A program made the position numbers and the translations under genes. Shown here piece by piece: positions 35,966-44,692 of a DNA stretch of 64,000 nucleotides (positions within the stretch are counted from its first letter, which is position 1; each line of letters opens with the position of its first letter). The DNA is from Bradyrhizobium sp. CCBAU 53338 (GTDB lineage Bacteria; Pseudomonadota; Alphaproteobacteria; Rhizobiales; Xanthobacteraceae), in NCBI RefSeq assembly GCF_015291665.1, contig NZ_CP030048.1, positions 5,270,001-5,334,000 of the forward strand. The letters are read 5' to 3'. The notes beneath the pieces were generated by a model that did no database searches, had not been told where the DNA came from, and saw only the letters and a list, made by a program, of their open reading frames with translations.

Positions 35966-37072
35966 TCATCTTCCGCCCGTCGCCTCCAGGCTCCGGCTGT
36001 AGCGCGACATGGCGAAGCAGAAGACGAAATAGATCGCGGCAACGAAGATATAGACCTCGACCGAAAACTGCTGCCAGGCGGGATCGATGATCGCGGTCTT
36101 GGCCGTCGTCAGCAGGTCGAAGATGCCGATGATCAGCACCAGGCTGGTGTCCTTGAAAAAGGCAATGAAGGTGTTGACCAGCGGCGGGATGACGTGGCGG
36201 ATCGCCTGCGGCAAAACGACCAGCCGGTGCTTGCGCCAGTACGACAGCCCCAGCGCATCGGCGGCCTCATATTGGCCGCGCGGCACGGCCTGGAGGCCGC
36301 CGCGGATCACTTCGGCCAGATAAGCGCCCGCGAACAGGATGATCGCGATCTGCGCCCGCAGCAGCTTGTCGATGTTGAATCCGGCAGGCATGAACAGCGG
36401 AAACATCACGCTCGCCATGAACAGGAGGCTGACCAGCGGCACGCCGCGGATCAGTTCGACATAGAGCACCGAGAGCGAGCGGATCGCCGGCAGCTTCGAG
36501 CGCCGGCCGAGGGCGACCAGAATTCCGAGCGGGAAACCGAACGCCAGTCCGAACGTCGCCAGGATCAGCGTCACCGGCAGGCCTCCCCAACGGTCTTGCG
36601 AGACGAAGGACAGCCCGAACACGCCACCCCACATCAGCACGCTGATCAGCGCCAGCGCGCCAATCCAGAGGAAAGCAAGTTCGCGCCGCCATAGCGCACG
36701 GCGCGTGGAGAGGAAGAACAGCGCGATGAACAGCACGACCGACAGCGCCGGCCGCCACTGCTCGTCGAACGGATAGGTGCCGAACAGGATGAACCGGTAC
36801 TTTTCGGGAATGATGGCCCAACAGGCGCCCAGGCCGCGCATTGCCTTGCAGGCGCTGGAATCGTTGGCCGGTGTGAGCCAGACCGCGTTGGCAATGCCCC
36901 ACTGCACGAAACTGAATACGCCTTTCCCCAGCACCGCCAGCAGAACGACCGTGAGGATGCCGTTGGGAATCGACGAGAACAGATTGGTGCGCAACCAGCG
37001 CAGCACCGGGTTGCCGATTTGCGGGCGGCGGGCGGCACGCGGCAGGTCGGGCATGTCGGTGATCGCAGTCAT
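35966..37072 (-). CDS. aapM: general L-amino acid ABC importer permease, AapM-like
   Basis: 368-residue inner-membrane permease of the polar amino acid family. A central long insert between the first helices (with cytoplasm/periplasm loop Cys residues) and the EAA loop EVIRGGLQAVPRGQYEAADALGL near residue 268 are typical of AapM. The ATG at 37072 follows the aapQ stop by two bases. No ATPase gene follows; the operon ends against the amidase. Confidence 0.92.
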   Translation of the reverse strand: MTAITDMPDLPRAARRPQIGNPVLRWLRTNLFSSIPNGILTVVLLAVLGKGVFSFVQWGIANAVWLTPANDSSACKAMRGLGACWAIIPEKYRFILFGTYPFDEQWRPALSVVLFIALFFLSTRRALWRRELAFLWIGALALISVLMWGGVFGLSFVSQDRWGGLPVTLILATFGLAFGFPLGILVALGRRSKLPAIRSLSVLYVELIRGVPLVSLLFMASVMFPLFMPAGFNIDKLLRAQIAIILFAGAYLAEVIRGGLQAVPRGQYEAADALGLSYWRKHRLVVLPQAIRHVIPPLVNTFIAFFKDTSLVLIIGIFDLLTTAKTAIIDPAWQQFSVEVYIFVAAIYFVFCFAMSRYSRSLEATGGR

Positions 37073-37074
37073 GC

Positions 37075-38262
37075 TCAGCGCTCCGCCAGCGCGATGCGTG
37101 CATTGTACCAGTTCATGAAGAAACTGATGCCAAGGCTGATGGTGAGGAAGACGGCCATGATCAGTGCGATCGCCTCGATCGCCTGCCCGGTCTGGTTCAG
37201 CGTGGTGTTGGCGATCGAGACCACGTCCTGGTAGCCGATCGCCACCGCGAGCGAGGAATTCTTGGTCAAGTTGAGATACTGGCTCGTCATCGGCGGCACG
37301 ATCACGCGCAGCGCCTGCGGAAGGATGATCTGGCGCAGCATGAAGCTGCGGCGCAGGCCGAGTGCACTGGCGGCATCCCATTGGCCGCGCGGCACCGACT
37401 GGATGCCGCTACGCACGATCTCGGCGATGAAGGCCGACGTATACGTGACGAGCGCGATCAGCAGCGCGAAATATTCCGGTGCGAGCGTCAGCCCGCCGAC
37501 GAAATTGAAGCCGCGCAGCTCCGGCCATTCGATCTTCCAGGACACACCAAGCAGCAGCGATACCGCCGCCGGCAGCACGACAATGAGGCCGAGCGCAAAG
37601 GGCCAGGCCGGCCGTGGCTTGCCGTCACGCATCTGCTGCGCGAGCAGCCAGCGCTGAATGACAAAGAATGCAGCGCAGCCCAGCAGGGCCGCGCCGAGCA
37701 CCCGGAGTTGCGGCGGCCCGATCGGGATCGCCGGCAGGATCAGACCGCGATTGGAGAGGAACACGCCCTCGACGGGCCGCCACGCGGCGCGCGCAGCAGG
37801 AAGGGCCTGCATCAATACGTACCAAAACAAGAGCTGGAGCAGCAACGGGATGTCGCGCAGGACTTCGACATAGACTGCCGCGAGTCGCGACAACAGCCAG
37901 TTCGCCGACAGCCGCGAGATTCCGATCAGCGTGCCCAGGATGGTCGCGAGCACGATGCCGATGACGGCGACGCGCAACGTGTTGGCGACACCGACGACGA
38001 AAGCCCAGAGGTAGCTGTCTCTCGGATTGTAGGTGAGCAGGCTGTCGGCGATCGGCATTCCGGCCTCTCGACCGAGAAAGGCAAAGCCGGTGGTGATGCG
38101 GCGGGCCGAGAGGTTGGTCACGGTGTTGGACCAGAGGAAGGCGACAACGGCGACGGCAACGCCGACCACCAGCACCTGCCAGAACACGCCCTTCAACTCG
38201 TTTGGTCCGAGCGCTCCGAAGAAGCTGCGGCGCGGCGGCGGCCTGGGATCATCTGACGTCAC
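37075..38262 (-). CDS. aapQ: general L-amino acid ABC importer permease, AapQ-like
   Basis: 395-residue permease partner with multiple membrane helices and the EAA loop EIVRSGIQSVPRGQWDAASA near residue 292. It starts with GTG at 38262 (MTSDDPRPPPRRSFFGALG). It is divergent from the RpiR regulator with an 87-base gap. With AapM it forms the channel for the binding protein encoded at 40588 on the other strand. Confidence 0.92.
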   Translation of the reverse strand: MTSDDPRPPPRRSFFGALGPNELKGVFWQVLVVGVAVAVVAFLWSNTVTNLSARRITTGFAFLGREAGMPIADSLLTYNPRDSYLWAFVVGVANTLRVAVIGIVLATILGTLIGISRLSANWLLSRLAAVYVEVLRDIPLLLQLLFWYVLMQALPAARAAWRPVEGVFLSNRGLILPAIPIGPPQLRVLGAALLGCAAFFVIQRWLLAQQMRDGKPRPAWPFALGLIVVLPAAVSLLLGVSWKIEWPELRGFNFVGGLTLAPEYFALLIALVTYTSAFIAEIVRSGIQSVPRGQWDAASALGLRRSFMLRQIILPQALRVIVPPMTSQYLNLTKNSSLAVAIGYQDVVSIANTTLNQTGQAIEAIALIMAVFLTISLGISFFMNWYNARIALAER

Positions 38263-38349
38263 AGCACAAAAATCCTTCTCGAAAACAGCGATTTCCGGCG
38301 GCGCGCATCAACTGTTGCACCAAAATCTTATCTATGCAACAAATGTTTC

Positions 38350-39222
38350 ATGGCCGAGCCCGTGAAATCCTCGCCGCTGAGCGAACTGCGCATTGCGTTG
38401 CCATCGCTCCCCCTGCGCCTGCAGGAGGTCGGTCGTTTTGTCGCGGCCAACGACTACGACGCCACCACCCGTTCGATGCGCGATCTCGCAGCGGAGGCCG
38501 GCGCCGATCCCGCCGCGTTCACGCGGCTTGCCAAGGCGATCGGCTATTCCGGCTGGGACGAATTGCGCGCCGCGCTCACGGAGGCACGGCGGCCGTCGCC
38601 GACGTCGCCCTTCTCCGGCCGCGCCAAGAGCCGACGCCACGGGCCGAATGCCGATGTCGCGCTCGTCACCGACAAGCTTGAAGCCGAAGCCGCGGGGCTG
38701 CCGCGCATTTCGGCCCACGCGATCGCCGATGCGGCCCGTGCGCTGCACGATGCAACGCGGATATGGATCACCGGCTACCGCAGCTGTCGTAGCGTTGCGG
38801 AATTGCTCAATTACGAGCTCAGGCTTTTCCGGCCCGAACAGGTCCAGATCGTCGGCGCCTCCGGCCCCGACGATCTCGATCTCTGCGCGTTCCGCCCCGG
38901 TGAGGCCGTGATCGTGATCGGCTTCGTGCCCTACACCAACGCCAGTGTCCGCGTTGCACAGGCCGCTTATCACGCCGGCGCGACGCTGATCGCAATCGCG
39001 GACAGCGTGGCTGCGCCGATGGCCGAAGGCGCCGACCATGTCTTGCTGTTCGAAGCGGCCTCCTCGCCGGGCTTCTTCCCGAGCCTGACCGGCGCGCTTG
39101 CGATTGCGCAATCGCTGGCGGCAGTGACTTTTTCGCTCGGCGGCACGGCGGCAAAGAAGCGCCTTCAGGATACCGAGGCGCGGCTCGCTGCGGCCTCCAC
39201 CTATGTCTCAGAGAAAGGTTGA
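38350..39222 (+). CDS. MurR/RpiR family transcriptional regulator
   Basis: 290-residue regulator with an N-terminal helix-turn-helix (SMRDLAAEAGADPAAFTRLA, near residues 40-60) and a C-terminal SIS sugar-isomerase-like domain (RIWITGYRSCRSVAELLNY near 137). SIS domains usually bind phosphosugars, but regulators of this type also sit beside amino-acid catabolic genes. It is divergent from aapQM and is followed 3 bases later by the aminotransferase, so it probably controls both arms of this transport/catabolism unit. Confidence 0.93.
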   Translation: MAEPVKSSPLSELRIALPSLPLRLQEVGRFVAANDYDATTRSMRDLAAEAGADPAAFTRLAKAIGYSGWDELRAALTEARRPSPTSPFSGRAKSRRHGPNADVALVTDKLEAEAAGLPRISAHAIADAARALHDATRIWITGYRSCRSVAELLNYELRLFRPEQVQIVGASGPDDLDLCAFRPGEAVIVIGFVPYTNASVRVAQAAYHAGATLIAIADSVAAPMAEGADHVLLFEAASSPGFFPSLTGALAIAQSLAAVTFSLGGTAAKKRLQDTEARLAAASTYVSEKG

Positions 39223-39225
39223 CCC

Positions 39226-40575
39226 ATGAGCACCCGCACCAGCCGCGTGCTGCATCGCTCATTGCGCGAGACGCCGCCCAAGGCGATCGGCGGCGAGGGC
39301 ATCTATCTGTTTGCCGAGGACGGGCGGCGCGTGATCGACGCTTCGGGTGGCGCGGCGGTCTCCTGCCTCGGCCACCAGCATCCGCGCGTGATCGCAGCCA
39401 TGGCGAAGCAGGCTTCGACCCTTGCCTATGCGCACACCGCCTTCTTCACCTCCGAGCCGGCCGAGGCACTCGCCGAGACGCTCGTCGGCCACGAGCCCGG
39501 CGGTCTCGCCTACGCTTATTTCGTCAGCGGCGGATCGGAAGCGATCGAAGCCAGCATCAAGCTGGCGCGGCAGTATTTCATCGAGCGCGGCGAGCCGCAG
39601 CGGCAGCATTTCATCGCGCGGCGGCAGAGCTACCATGGCAATACGCTCGGCGCGCTGGCCGCGGGCGGCAATGCCTGGCGCCGCGCCCCCTATGCGCCGC
39701 TGCTCTCGGCCGCCTTCAGCCATGTGACGCCGGCCTTTGCCTATCACGAGAAGCATGACGGTGAGACGGAGGCCCAGTTCGTTGCGCGCCTGGCCGCCGA
39801 GCTTGAAACGGAATTCCAGCGGCTCGGTCCCAACAGCGTTGCCGCGTTCCTCGCCGAACCCGTCGTCGGGGCCACTGCCGGCGCGGTGACGGCGCCAGAC
39901 GGCTACTTCAAAGCGGTGCGCGAGATCTGCGATCGGCATGGCGCCCTGCTCATCCTCGATGAGGTCATGTGCGGCATGGGCCGCACCGGCACTACGCATG
40001 CCTGGCAGCAGGAAGGCGTCGCGCCCGATATCCAGGCGATCGCAAAGGGCCTCGGCGGCGGCTACCAGCCGATCGGCGCCATGCTCGCGAGCAGCAAGAT
40101 CATCGACACCATCCGCTCCGGCTCCGGCGCGTTCCAGCACGGCCATACCTACCTCGCGCACCCCCTCGCTTGCGCCGCTGCGCTCGCGGTGCAGGACGTG
40201 ATCCGGGAAGACAATCTGCTTGAACGAGTGAAGCAGCGTGGCAAGCTGCTCGAGCAGCGGCTGACCGAGCGTTTCGGCAATCACCGCCATGTCGGCGACA
40301 TCAGGGGCCGCGGCCTGTTCTGGGCGATCGAGCTCGTCGCTGATCGCGCCAGCCGCACTTCGTTCGATCCGGCGCTCAAACTCAATCAGAAGATCAAGGC
40401 GGAGGCCTTTGCCAACGGGCTCGGCTGTTATCCCGGCGGTGGCACCGTGGACGGCGTCCGCGGCGACCACGTGCTGCTGGCGCCGCCCTACATCGCGTCC
40501 ACCGACGAGATCGATCAGATCGTCGACAAGCTTGGCACGGCCGTCGACGATGCGTTGCGTAGTGTCAATCACTGA
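39226..40575 (+). CDS. class III aminotransferase (PLP-dependent)
   Basis: 449-residue omega/class-III aminotransferase. It has the cofactor blocks FVSGGSEAIEASIKLARQYF, AFLAEPVVGATAGA, LLILDEVMCGMGRTGTTHAW, and the PLP Lys in AIAKGLGGGYQPIGAML near residue 276. It would transfer an amino group from an omega- or alpha-amino acid to pyruvate or 2-oxoglutarate. It is tightly linked to the RpiR regulator before it and the amino-acid binding protein after it, so its donor is probably the imported compound. Confidence 0.93.
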   Translation: MSTRTSRVLHRSLRETPPKAIGGEGIYLFAEDGRRVIDASGGAAVSCLGHQHPRVIAAMAKQASTLAYAHTAFFTSEPAEALAETLVGHEPGGLAYAYFVSGGSEAIEASIKLARQYFIERGEPQRQHFIARRQSYHGNTLGALAAGGNAWRRAPYAPLLSAAFSHVTPAFAYHEKHDGETEAQFVARLAAELETEFQRLGPNSVAAFLAEPVVGATAGAVTAPDGYFKAVREICDRHGALLILDEVMCGMGRTGTTHAWQQEGVAPDIQAIAKGLGGGYQPIGAMLASSKIIDTIRSGSGAFQHGHTYLAHPLACAAALAVQDVIREDNLLERVKQRGKLLEQRLTERFGNHRHVGDIRGRGLFWAIELVADRASRTSFDPALKLNQKIKAEAFANGLGCYPGGGTVDGVRGDHVLLAPPYIASTDEIDQIVDKLGTAVDDALRSVNH

Positions 40576-40587
40576 GGGGAGAGTAGC

Positions 40588-41601
40588 ATGATGAGGAAAG
40601 TGGTTATAGCGGCGAGCATGCTCGCCGCATCGGCGGTGGTCGCCCAGGCGGCGACGCTCGACACGGTCAAAAGCCGCGGCACCTTGGTGTGCGGCGTCAG
40701 CGCCGGTTTTGCCGGCTTCTCGGCGCCGGACTCGCAAGGCAACTACAAGGGTCTCGACGTCGATTATTGCCGCGCGCTTGCGGCCGGTGTGCTCGGCGAC
40801 CCCAACAAGGTGCGCTACGTCGCGCTGACCGCGCAGAACCGCTTCACGGCGCTGCAGTCCGGCGAGATCGACGTGCTCTACCGCAACTCGACTGAGACTT
40901 ATTTGCGTGGCGTCACGCTCGGCCTCCGCCAGGGTCCGATCAACTTCTACGACGGCCAGGGCTTCGTCGTGAAAAAGGACCTCGGCGTGAAGGAGCTGAA
41001 GGACCTCAAGGGCGCCACCGTCTGCGTCGCGCAGGGCACCACCCATGAGGTCACGCTCGGCGATTACGGCCGCGCCAACGGCATCGACTGGAAGCCGCTG
41101 GTGTTCGACCGCGTCGACACCATGTACCAGACCTTCTTCGGCGGTCGCTGCGATGCCATGACCCAGGACGCTTCCGCGCTCGCGGGTGCGGTCACGACGG
41201 CCGCGCCGAACCCGGCCGACTACGTCGTGCTGCCGCAGACCATCAGCAAGGAGCCGCTCGGCCCCTTCACCCGCAACGGCGACGAGGTCTGGAGCGACAT
41301 CATCACCTGGCTGCACTACGGCCTGATCGAGGCCGAGGAACTCGGCGTGACGCAGGCCAATGTCGAAGAGATGACGAAGTCGCAGACGCCGGCGATCCAG
41401 CGCCTGCTCGGCGCCTCCGGCGACCTCGGCTCGCGCCTCGGACTCGACAACAAATGGCTGGTCACGGCACTCAAGGCCACCGGCAATTACGGCGAGATCT
41501 ATGAGCGCAATGTCGGCAAGGCGAGCCCGCTCAAGCTCGAGCGCGGCCTCAATGGCCTCTGGACCAAGGGCGGCTTGATGTACGCGGTGCCGTTCAAGTA
41601 A
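40588..41601 (+). CDS. aapJ: amino acid ABC importer binding protein, AapJ-like
   Basis: 337-residue periplasmic binding protein of the polar amino acid family. A Sec-type signal peptide (MMRKVVIAASMLAASAVVAQ, cleavage after QAA) is followed by TLDTVKSRGTLVCGVSAGFAG, and later by RNSTETYLRG and FDRVDTMYQTFFGGRCDAMT, which match AapJ. It lies 12 bases after the aminotransferase. Its permeases are the divergent aapQ and aapM. Confidence 0.93.
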   Translation: MMRKVVIAASMLAASAVVAQAATLDTVKSRGTLVCGVSAGFAGFSAPDSQGNYKGLDVDYCRALAAGVLGDPNKVRYVALTAQNRFTALQSGEIDVLYRNSTETYLRGVTLGLRQGPINFYDGQGFVVKKDLGVKELKDLKGATVCVAQGTTHEVTLGDYGRANGIDWKPLVFDRVDTMYQTFFGGRCDAMTQDASALAGAVTTAAPNPADYVVLPQTISKEPLGPFTRNGDEVWSDIITWLHYGLIEAEELGVTQANVEEMTKSQTPAIQRLLGASGDLGSRLGLDNKWLVTALKATGNYGEIYERNVGKASPLKLERGLNGLWTKGGLMYAVPFK

Positions 41602-41613
41602 ACGGTGCCTCAC

Positions 41614-41645
41614 CTCTCCCGCTTGCGATCCCGCAAGCGGGAGAG
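41614..41645. repeat. 14-bp stem palindrome before racemase-like gene
   Basis: CTCTCCCGCTTGCG and CGCAAGCGGGAGAG flank a 4-base loop. The same CTCTCCCGC core recurs in palindromes near 59178 and 59273, so it is a dispersed family. It separates aapJ from the next gene and may lower read-through. Confidence 0.75.
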
Positions 41646-41727
41646 GGAGACGACCGCCGGTGCCGCGGCGTCGTGCACACAATATGCGATTGCCCCGCCG
41701 CAAGGCGGCGAGGGAGAAGAGACACCC

Positions 41728-42366
41728 ATGCGCATCGCACTGATCCACGCCCTCAAGCACTCCATCGCCCCGATCGAGGCGGCGTTCGCCAAGGCGTGGC
41801 CGGAAGCGCGGCTGATGAATTTGCTCGACGACAGCCTGTCGGCGGATCTCGCACGTGACGGCAAGCTCAACGAAGCCATGACCGATCGCTTCCTCGCGCT
41901 CGGCGACTACGCGGTTGCGACCGGGGCGAACGCCATCCTGTTCACCTGCTCGGCCTTCGGCCCCTGCATCGAAGCCGTCGCGCGGGCACATGCGCCGATG
42001 CCGGTCCTGAAGCCGAACGAGGCGATGATCGAACGCGCCGTGACCATGGGTAAGCGCATCGGCCTGCTGTCGACCTTCCCGCCAACGCTGGTGTCGATGC
42101 CGCCGGAGTTTCCGGCGTCGGCCCAGGTCGTGCCGAAACTGGCCGAGGGAGCGCTGGCGGCACTCGACCGCGGCGATCGCGCCACGCATGACCGGTTGAT
42201 CGTCGAGGCATCGAAGGGCCTGCGCGACTGCGACGTCGTTGCCCTGGCGCAATTCAGCATCGCTTCAACCGCACCGCTGGTCGCGGAAGCGACCGGCCGT
42301 CCGGTCGTGACGACGCCGGACAGCGCGGTCGAGAAGCTGATGCGGCTGCTGAAAGCGAAGGCCTAA
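41728..42366 (+). CDS. Asp/Glu/hydantoin racemase-fold enzyme
   Basis: 212-residue member of the Asp/Glu racemase superfamily (PF01177 type). One catalytic-type Cys is clear in ILFTCSAFGPC near residues 71-77. The second Cys of two-base racemases is not seen: the matching C-terminal block reads VVALAQFSIAST. Enzymes of this fold with one Cys include arylmalonate decarboxylase, while maleate isomerases have two, so racemase activity should not be assumed. The ATG at 41728 follows a GAGGGAGAAG; it is last in the RpiR-aminotransferase-aapJ line and its stop overlaps that of the convergent TetR gene. Confidence 0.85.
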   Translation: MRIALIHALKHSIAPIEAAFAKAWPEARLMNLLDDSLSADLARDGKLNEAMTDRFLALGDYAVATGANAILFTCSAFGPCIEAVARAHAPMPVLKPNEAMIERAVTMGKRIGLLSTFPPTLVSMPPEFPASAQVVPKLAEGALAALDRGDRATHDRLIVEASKGLRDCDVVALAQFSIASTAPLVAEATGRPVVTTPDSAVEKLMRLLKAKA

Positions 42367-43010
42367 GCGCCGGCCTTTTTCTGACGCTGCGCTTCCTTGA
42401 TCGCGATCGCGAGCGCGGCCTTGGTTTCGTTGACAAAGTCCTCCACCAGTTCCTCGCGCGTGGCATGCGCAGCCTCGCCGGTGAACAGGCCCTGCTCGGC
42501 CAGCATCACGACCCCATGCAGCGCCGCCCAGATCTTGAGGGCCTGCCGCTCGCGCAGATAGCCGACCGCCGGCGCTTCCAGCGCTTCGATCACGAGCTCG
42601 AACGTCTCCCGCGTCGCCTCATGCAGTTCGCTATCTTTTGCCGCGCAGGAAACGGTGCGTGATGCAAACATCAGGCGATAGATGCCGTTGCGCCGCAGGC
42701 CGAAATCGAGCGTCGCCTGCGCCAGTCGCGACAATTTTGATTGCCTCGATGGCTTCGCCATCGCCTCGCGCAACATCGCGCTGAACTGCCGGAACGCCTC
42801 AGCCGTGACCGCGGCAAGCAACGCCTCACGATCGGCGAAATGGCGGTACGGCGCCGGCTGCGAGACCCCGAGCTGCTTTGCCAGCGCCTTGATGCTGATC
42901 GCCTCGGCTCCCCCTTGTTCCGCCTCGCGCAACGCGGCCTTGATCAAGGCGTCGCGGAGATCGCCATGGTGGTAGGTGTTTCCGGGCTTCCGAGCGAAAT
43001 GTGAACGCAT
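42363..43010 (-). CDS. TetR family transcriptional regulator
   Basis: 215-residue regulator with an N-terminal TetR helix-turn-helix (AISIKALAKQLGVSQPAPYR and HFADREAL, about residues 32-58) and a helical ligand-binding domain (VGYLRERQALKIWAALHGVV). The ATG at 43010 is chosen by family; the frame is open upstream. It is divergent from the ferredoxin-P450 genes across a 154-base gap and is the likely repressor of them. The ligand is unknown. Confidence 0.93.
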   Translation of the reverse strand: MRSHFARKPGNTYHHGDLRDALIKAALREAEQGGAEAISIKALAKQLGVSQPAPYRHFADREALLAAVTAEAFRQFSAMLREAMAKPSRQSKLSRLAQATLDFGLRRNGIYRLMFASRTVSCAAKDSELHEATRETFELVIEALEAPAVGYLRERQALKIWAALHGVVMLAEQGLFTGEAAHATREELVEDFVNETKAALAIAIKEAQRQKKAGA

Positions 43011-43037
43011 GTTACGGCGAAGCCTATAAGTTTGCGC

Positions 43038-43066
43038 TTGACAGGGGAAGCCTGCCGCGAATGTAA
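43038..43066 (+). promoter_or_regulatory. candidate promoter of ferredoxin-P450 genes
   Basis: A consensus TTGACA (43038-43043) is followed 17 bases later by a weak -10 region (43061-43066). TATAAGTT (43025-43032) and ATAACTTA (43073-43080) flank it as an inverted pair that could be the TetR site. Only the -35 box is convincing. Confidence 0.4.
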
Positions 43067-43164
43067 TAGCATATAACTTAGAACAAGCGGCAAATGCCGC
43101 GGACAAGATCGACATGAGGAACGCGCCGCCCTTCGGGCCACGCGCATCGACCGAGGGAGCCGCA

Positions 43165-43374
43165 ATGGCAGAACGACTGAAAGTTCACGTCGATCCCGAC
43201 AAATGTCAGGGCCACGCGCGCTGCAAGGCGCTGGCGCCGGAGCTGTTCGAGCTCGACGAATACGGCAACGCCCACGCGGCCGGCGACGGCACGGTTCCGC
43301 CGGGCCTCGAAGACAAGGCCTGGCTTGCCAAATCCAACTGCCCTGAAATCGCGATCGATGTGATCGAGGAGTAG
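43165..43374 (+). CDS. P450-associated ferredoxin (3Fe-4S type)
   Basis: 69-residue small ferredoxin, cytoplasmic electron donor to the P450 that follows. Only three cluster Cys are seen: Cys14 and Cys20 in CQGHARC, and one in SNCPEIAI near residue 60. This is the pattern of [3Fe-4S] ferredoxins found beside bacterial P450 genes. The ATG at 43165 has GAGGGAG seven bases upstream. Its reductase is not encoded here. Confidence 0.92.
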   Translation: MAERLKVHVDPDKCQGHARCKALAPELFELDEYGNAHAAGDGTVPPGLEDKAWLAKSNCPEIAIDVIEE

Positions 43375-43438
43375 CGCGGCCCTTGCCCGCGCACCTTGCC
43401 TGCCTTCAGCGAACACGAGCCCCAAGGGATTTCTAGAG

Positions 43439-44659
43439 ATGTCCGACGTCAGCCAGCCTGCCGCCCATCCGCCCGTGACCGACTGGGTCAACGATTTCGA
43501 CCACACGGACCCGCAATGGACTGATGACCCCTTCCCGATCTGGGAGGAGCTACGCGCCGCGAGCCCGGTCGTGCATACCGAGCGCTTCCTCGGCTGCTAC
43601 ATGCCGACGACCTATGAAGCGGTGCGCGAAATCGCCAACGACACCGAGCATTTTTCGTCGCGCCGCATCATCGTTCGCGACGTCCGCCCCGAGATCGCCA
43701 GGAACGCGGCCCCGCCGATCACGTCCGATCCGCCCGTGCACAAGCCGGCCAAGCAATTGCTGCTGCCGCCGTTCACGCCGGACGCGATGAAGAAGCTCGA
43801 GCCGCGCATGCGTGCGATCTGCAACGAGCTGATCGACGGCTTCATCGCCGACGGCAAGGTCGACGCAGCCGCGCGCTACAGCAAATATATCCCGGTTCAA
43901 GCCATCGCGCACATGCTCGGCATTCCCGAGAGCGACAGCGATCTCTTCATCAACTGGATCCACATGATCCTGGAGCTCGGTATCAAGGACGAGAGCAAGC
44001 TGCTCCAGGCCGTGCAGGAGATGAGCGACTATTTCAGGGCGCATATCGAAGAGCGAAGATCGAAGCCGACTGACGACCTGATCTCCTATCTGATGAATGC
44101 CAAGGACAAGGAAGGTCAACCGCTGGAGGAATCCCACGTGCTGGGGTCGCTGCGGCTGCTCCTGATCGCCGGCATCGACACGACCTGGAGCGCGATCGGG
44201 TCCTCGCTCTGGCATCTTGCCAGGACGCCTGCCGACCGTGAACGTCTGATCGCCGAGCCATCACTGATCCCGACCGCCGTGGAGGAGCTGCTGCGCGCCT
44301 ATTCGCCGGTGACGATGGCGCGCGAGGTTGTGAAAGAGACCACGATCTCGGGCTGCCCGGTCAAGACGGGCAACATGGTGCTGCTGTCCTTCCCGGCAGC
44401 CAATCGCGACCCAAAGATGTTTCCGGACGCTGACAAAGTCGTGATCGACCGCCGGGAGAATCGCCACGCTGCCTTTGGCCTCGGCATCCACCGCTGTGTC
44501 GGTTCCAACCTTGCGCGGATGGAGATGCAGGTTGCGCTGGAGGAATGGCTGAAGCGAATTCCGGACTTCGTCCTCGATCCTGCCGGGACCGTGACCTGGT
44601 CGCAGGGTACGGTGAGAGGCCCCCGGCAGTTGCCAATTCTGTTTGGAAGGGCGATGTAA
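43439..44659 (+). CDS. cytochrome P450
   Basis: 406-residue soluble class I P450. The I-helix oxygen-activation motif LLIAGIDTTWSA is near residue 240, the K-helix ExxR is in EELLRAYSP near 282, and the heme-ligand loop FGLGIHRCVGSNLAR is near 348, with Cys as axial ligand. It has no membrane anchor. It would hydroxylate a small organic substrate with electrons from the adjacent ferredoxin. The substrate is unknown. The next gene, an MFS transporter, follows after a hairpin and may import the substrate. Confidence 0.95.
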   Translation: MSDVSQPAAHPPVTDWVNDFDHTDPQWTDDPFPIWEELRAASPVVHTERFLGCYMPTTYEAVREIANDTEHFSSRRIIVRDVRPEIARNAAPPITSDPPVHKPAKQLLLPPFTPDAMKKLEPRMRAICNELIDGFIADGKVDAAARYSKYIPVQAIAHMLGIPESDSDLFINWIHMILELGIKDESKLLQAVQEMSDYFRAHIEERRSKPTDDLISYLMNAKDKEGQPLEESHVLGSLRLLLIAGIDTTWSAIGSSLWHLARTPADRERLIAEPSLIPTAVEELLRAYSPVTMAREVVKETTISGCPVKTGNMVLLSFPAANRDPKMFPDADKVVIDRRENRHAAFGLGIHRCVGSNLARMEMQVALEEWLKRIPDFVLDPAGTVTWSQGTVRGPRQLPILFGRAM

Positions 44660-44686
44660 CCTCCCAGGCAGCGGATTTCTGGGAGG
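44660..44686. promoter_or_regulatory. hairpin covering the transporter's ribosome-binding site
   Basis: CCTCCCAG (44660-44667) pairs with CTGGGAGG (44679-44686). The second arm contains GGGAGG, the Shine-Dalgarno of the GTG start at 44693, so the fold would hide it. It lies directly after the P450 stop codon. Confidence 0.5.
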
Positions 44687-44692
44687 CCGGAC

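Noticed and set aside
39259..42252. A 997-codon open frame on the minus strand opposite the aminotransferase, aapJ and racemase-like genes
   Set aside because: It has low-complexity Arg/Asp/Gly-rich translation with no recognisable domain and lies wholly antisense to well-identified genes; long antisense frames are expected at this G+C.
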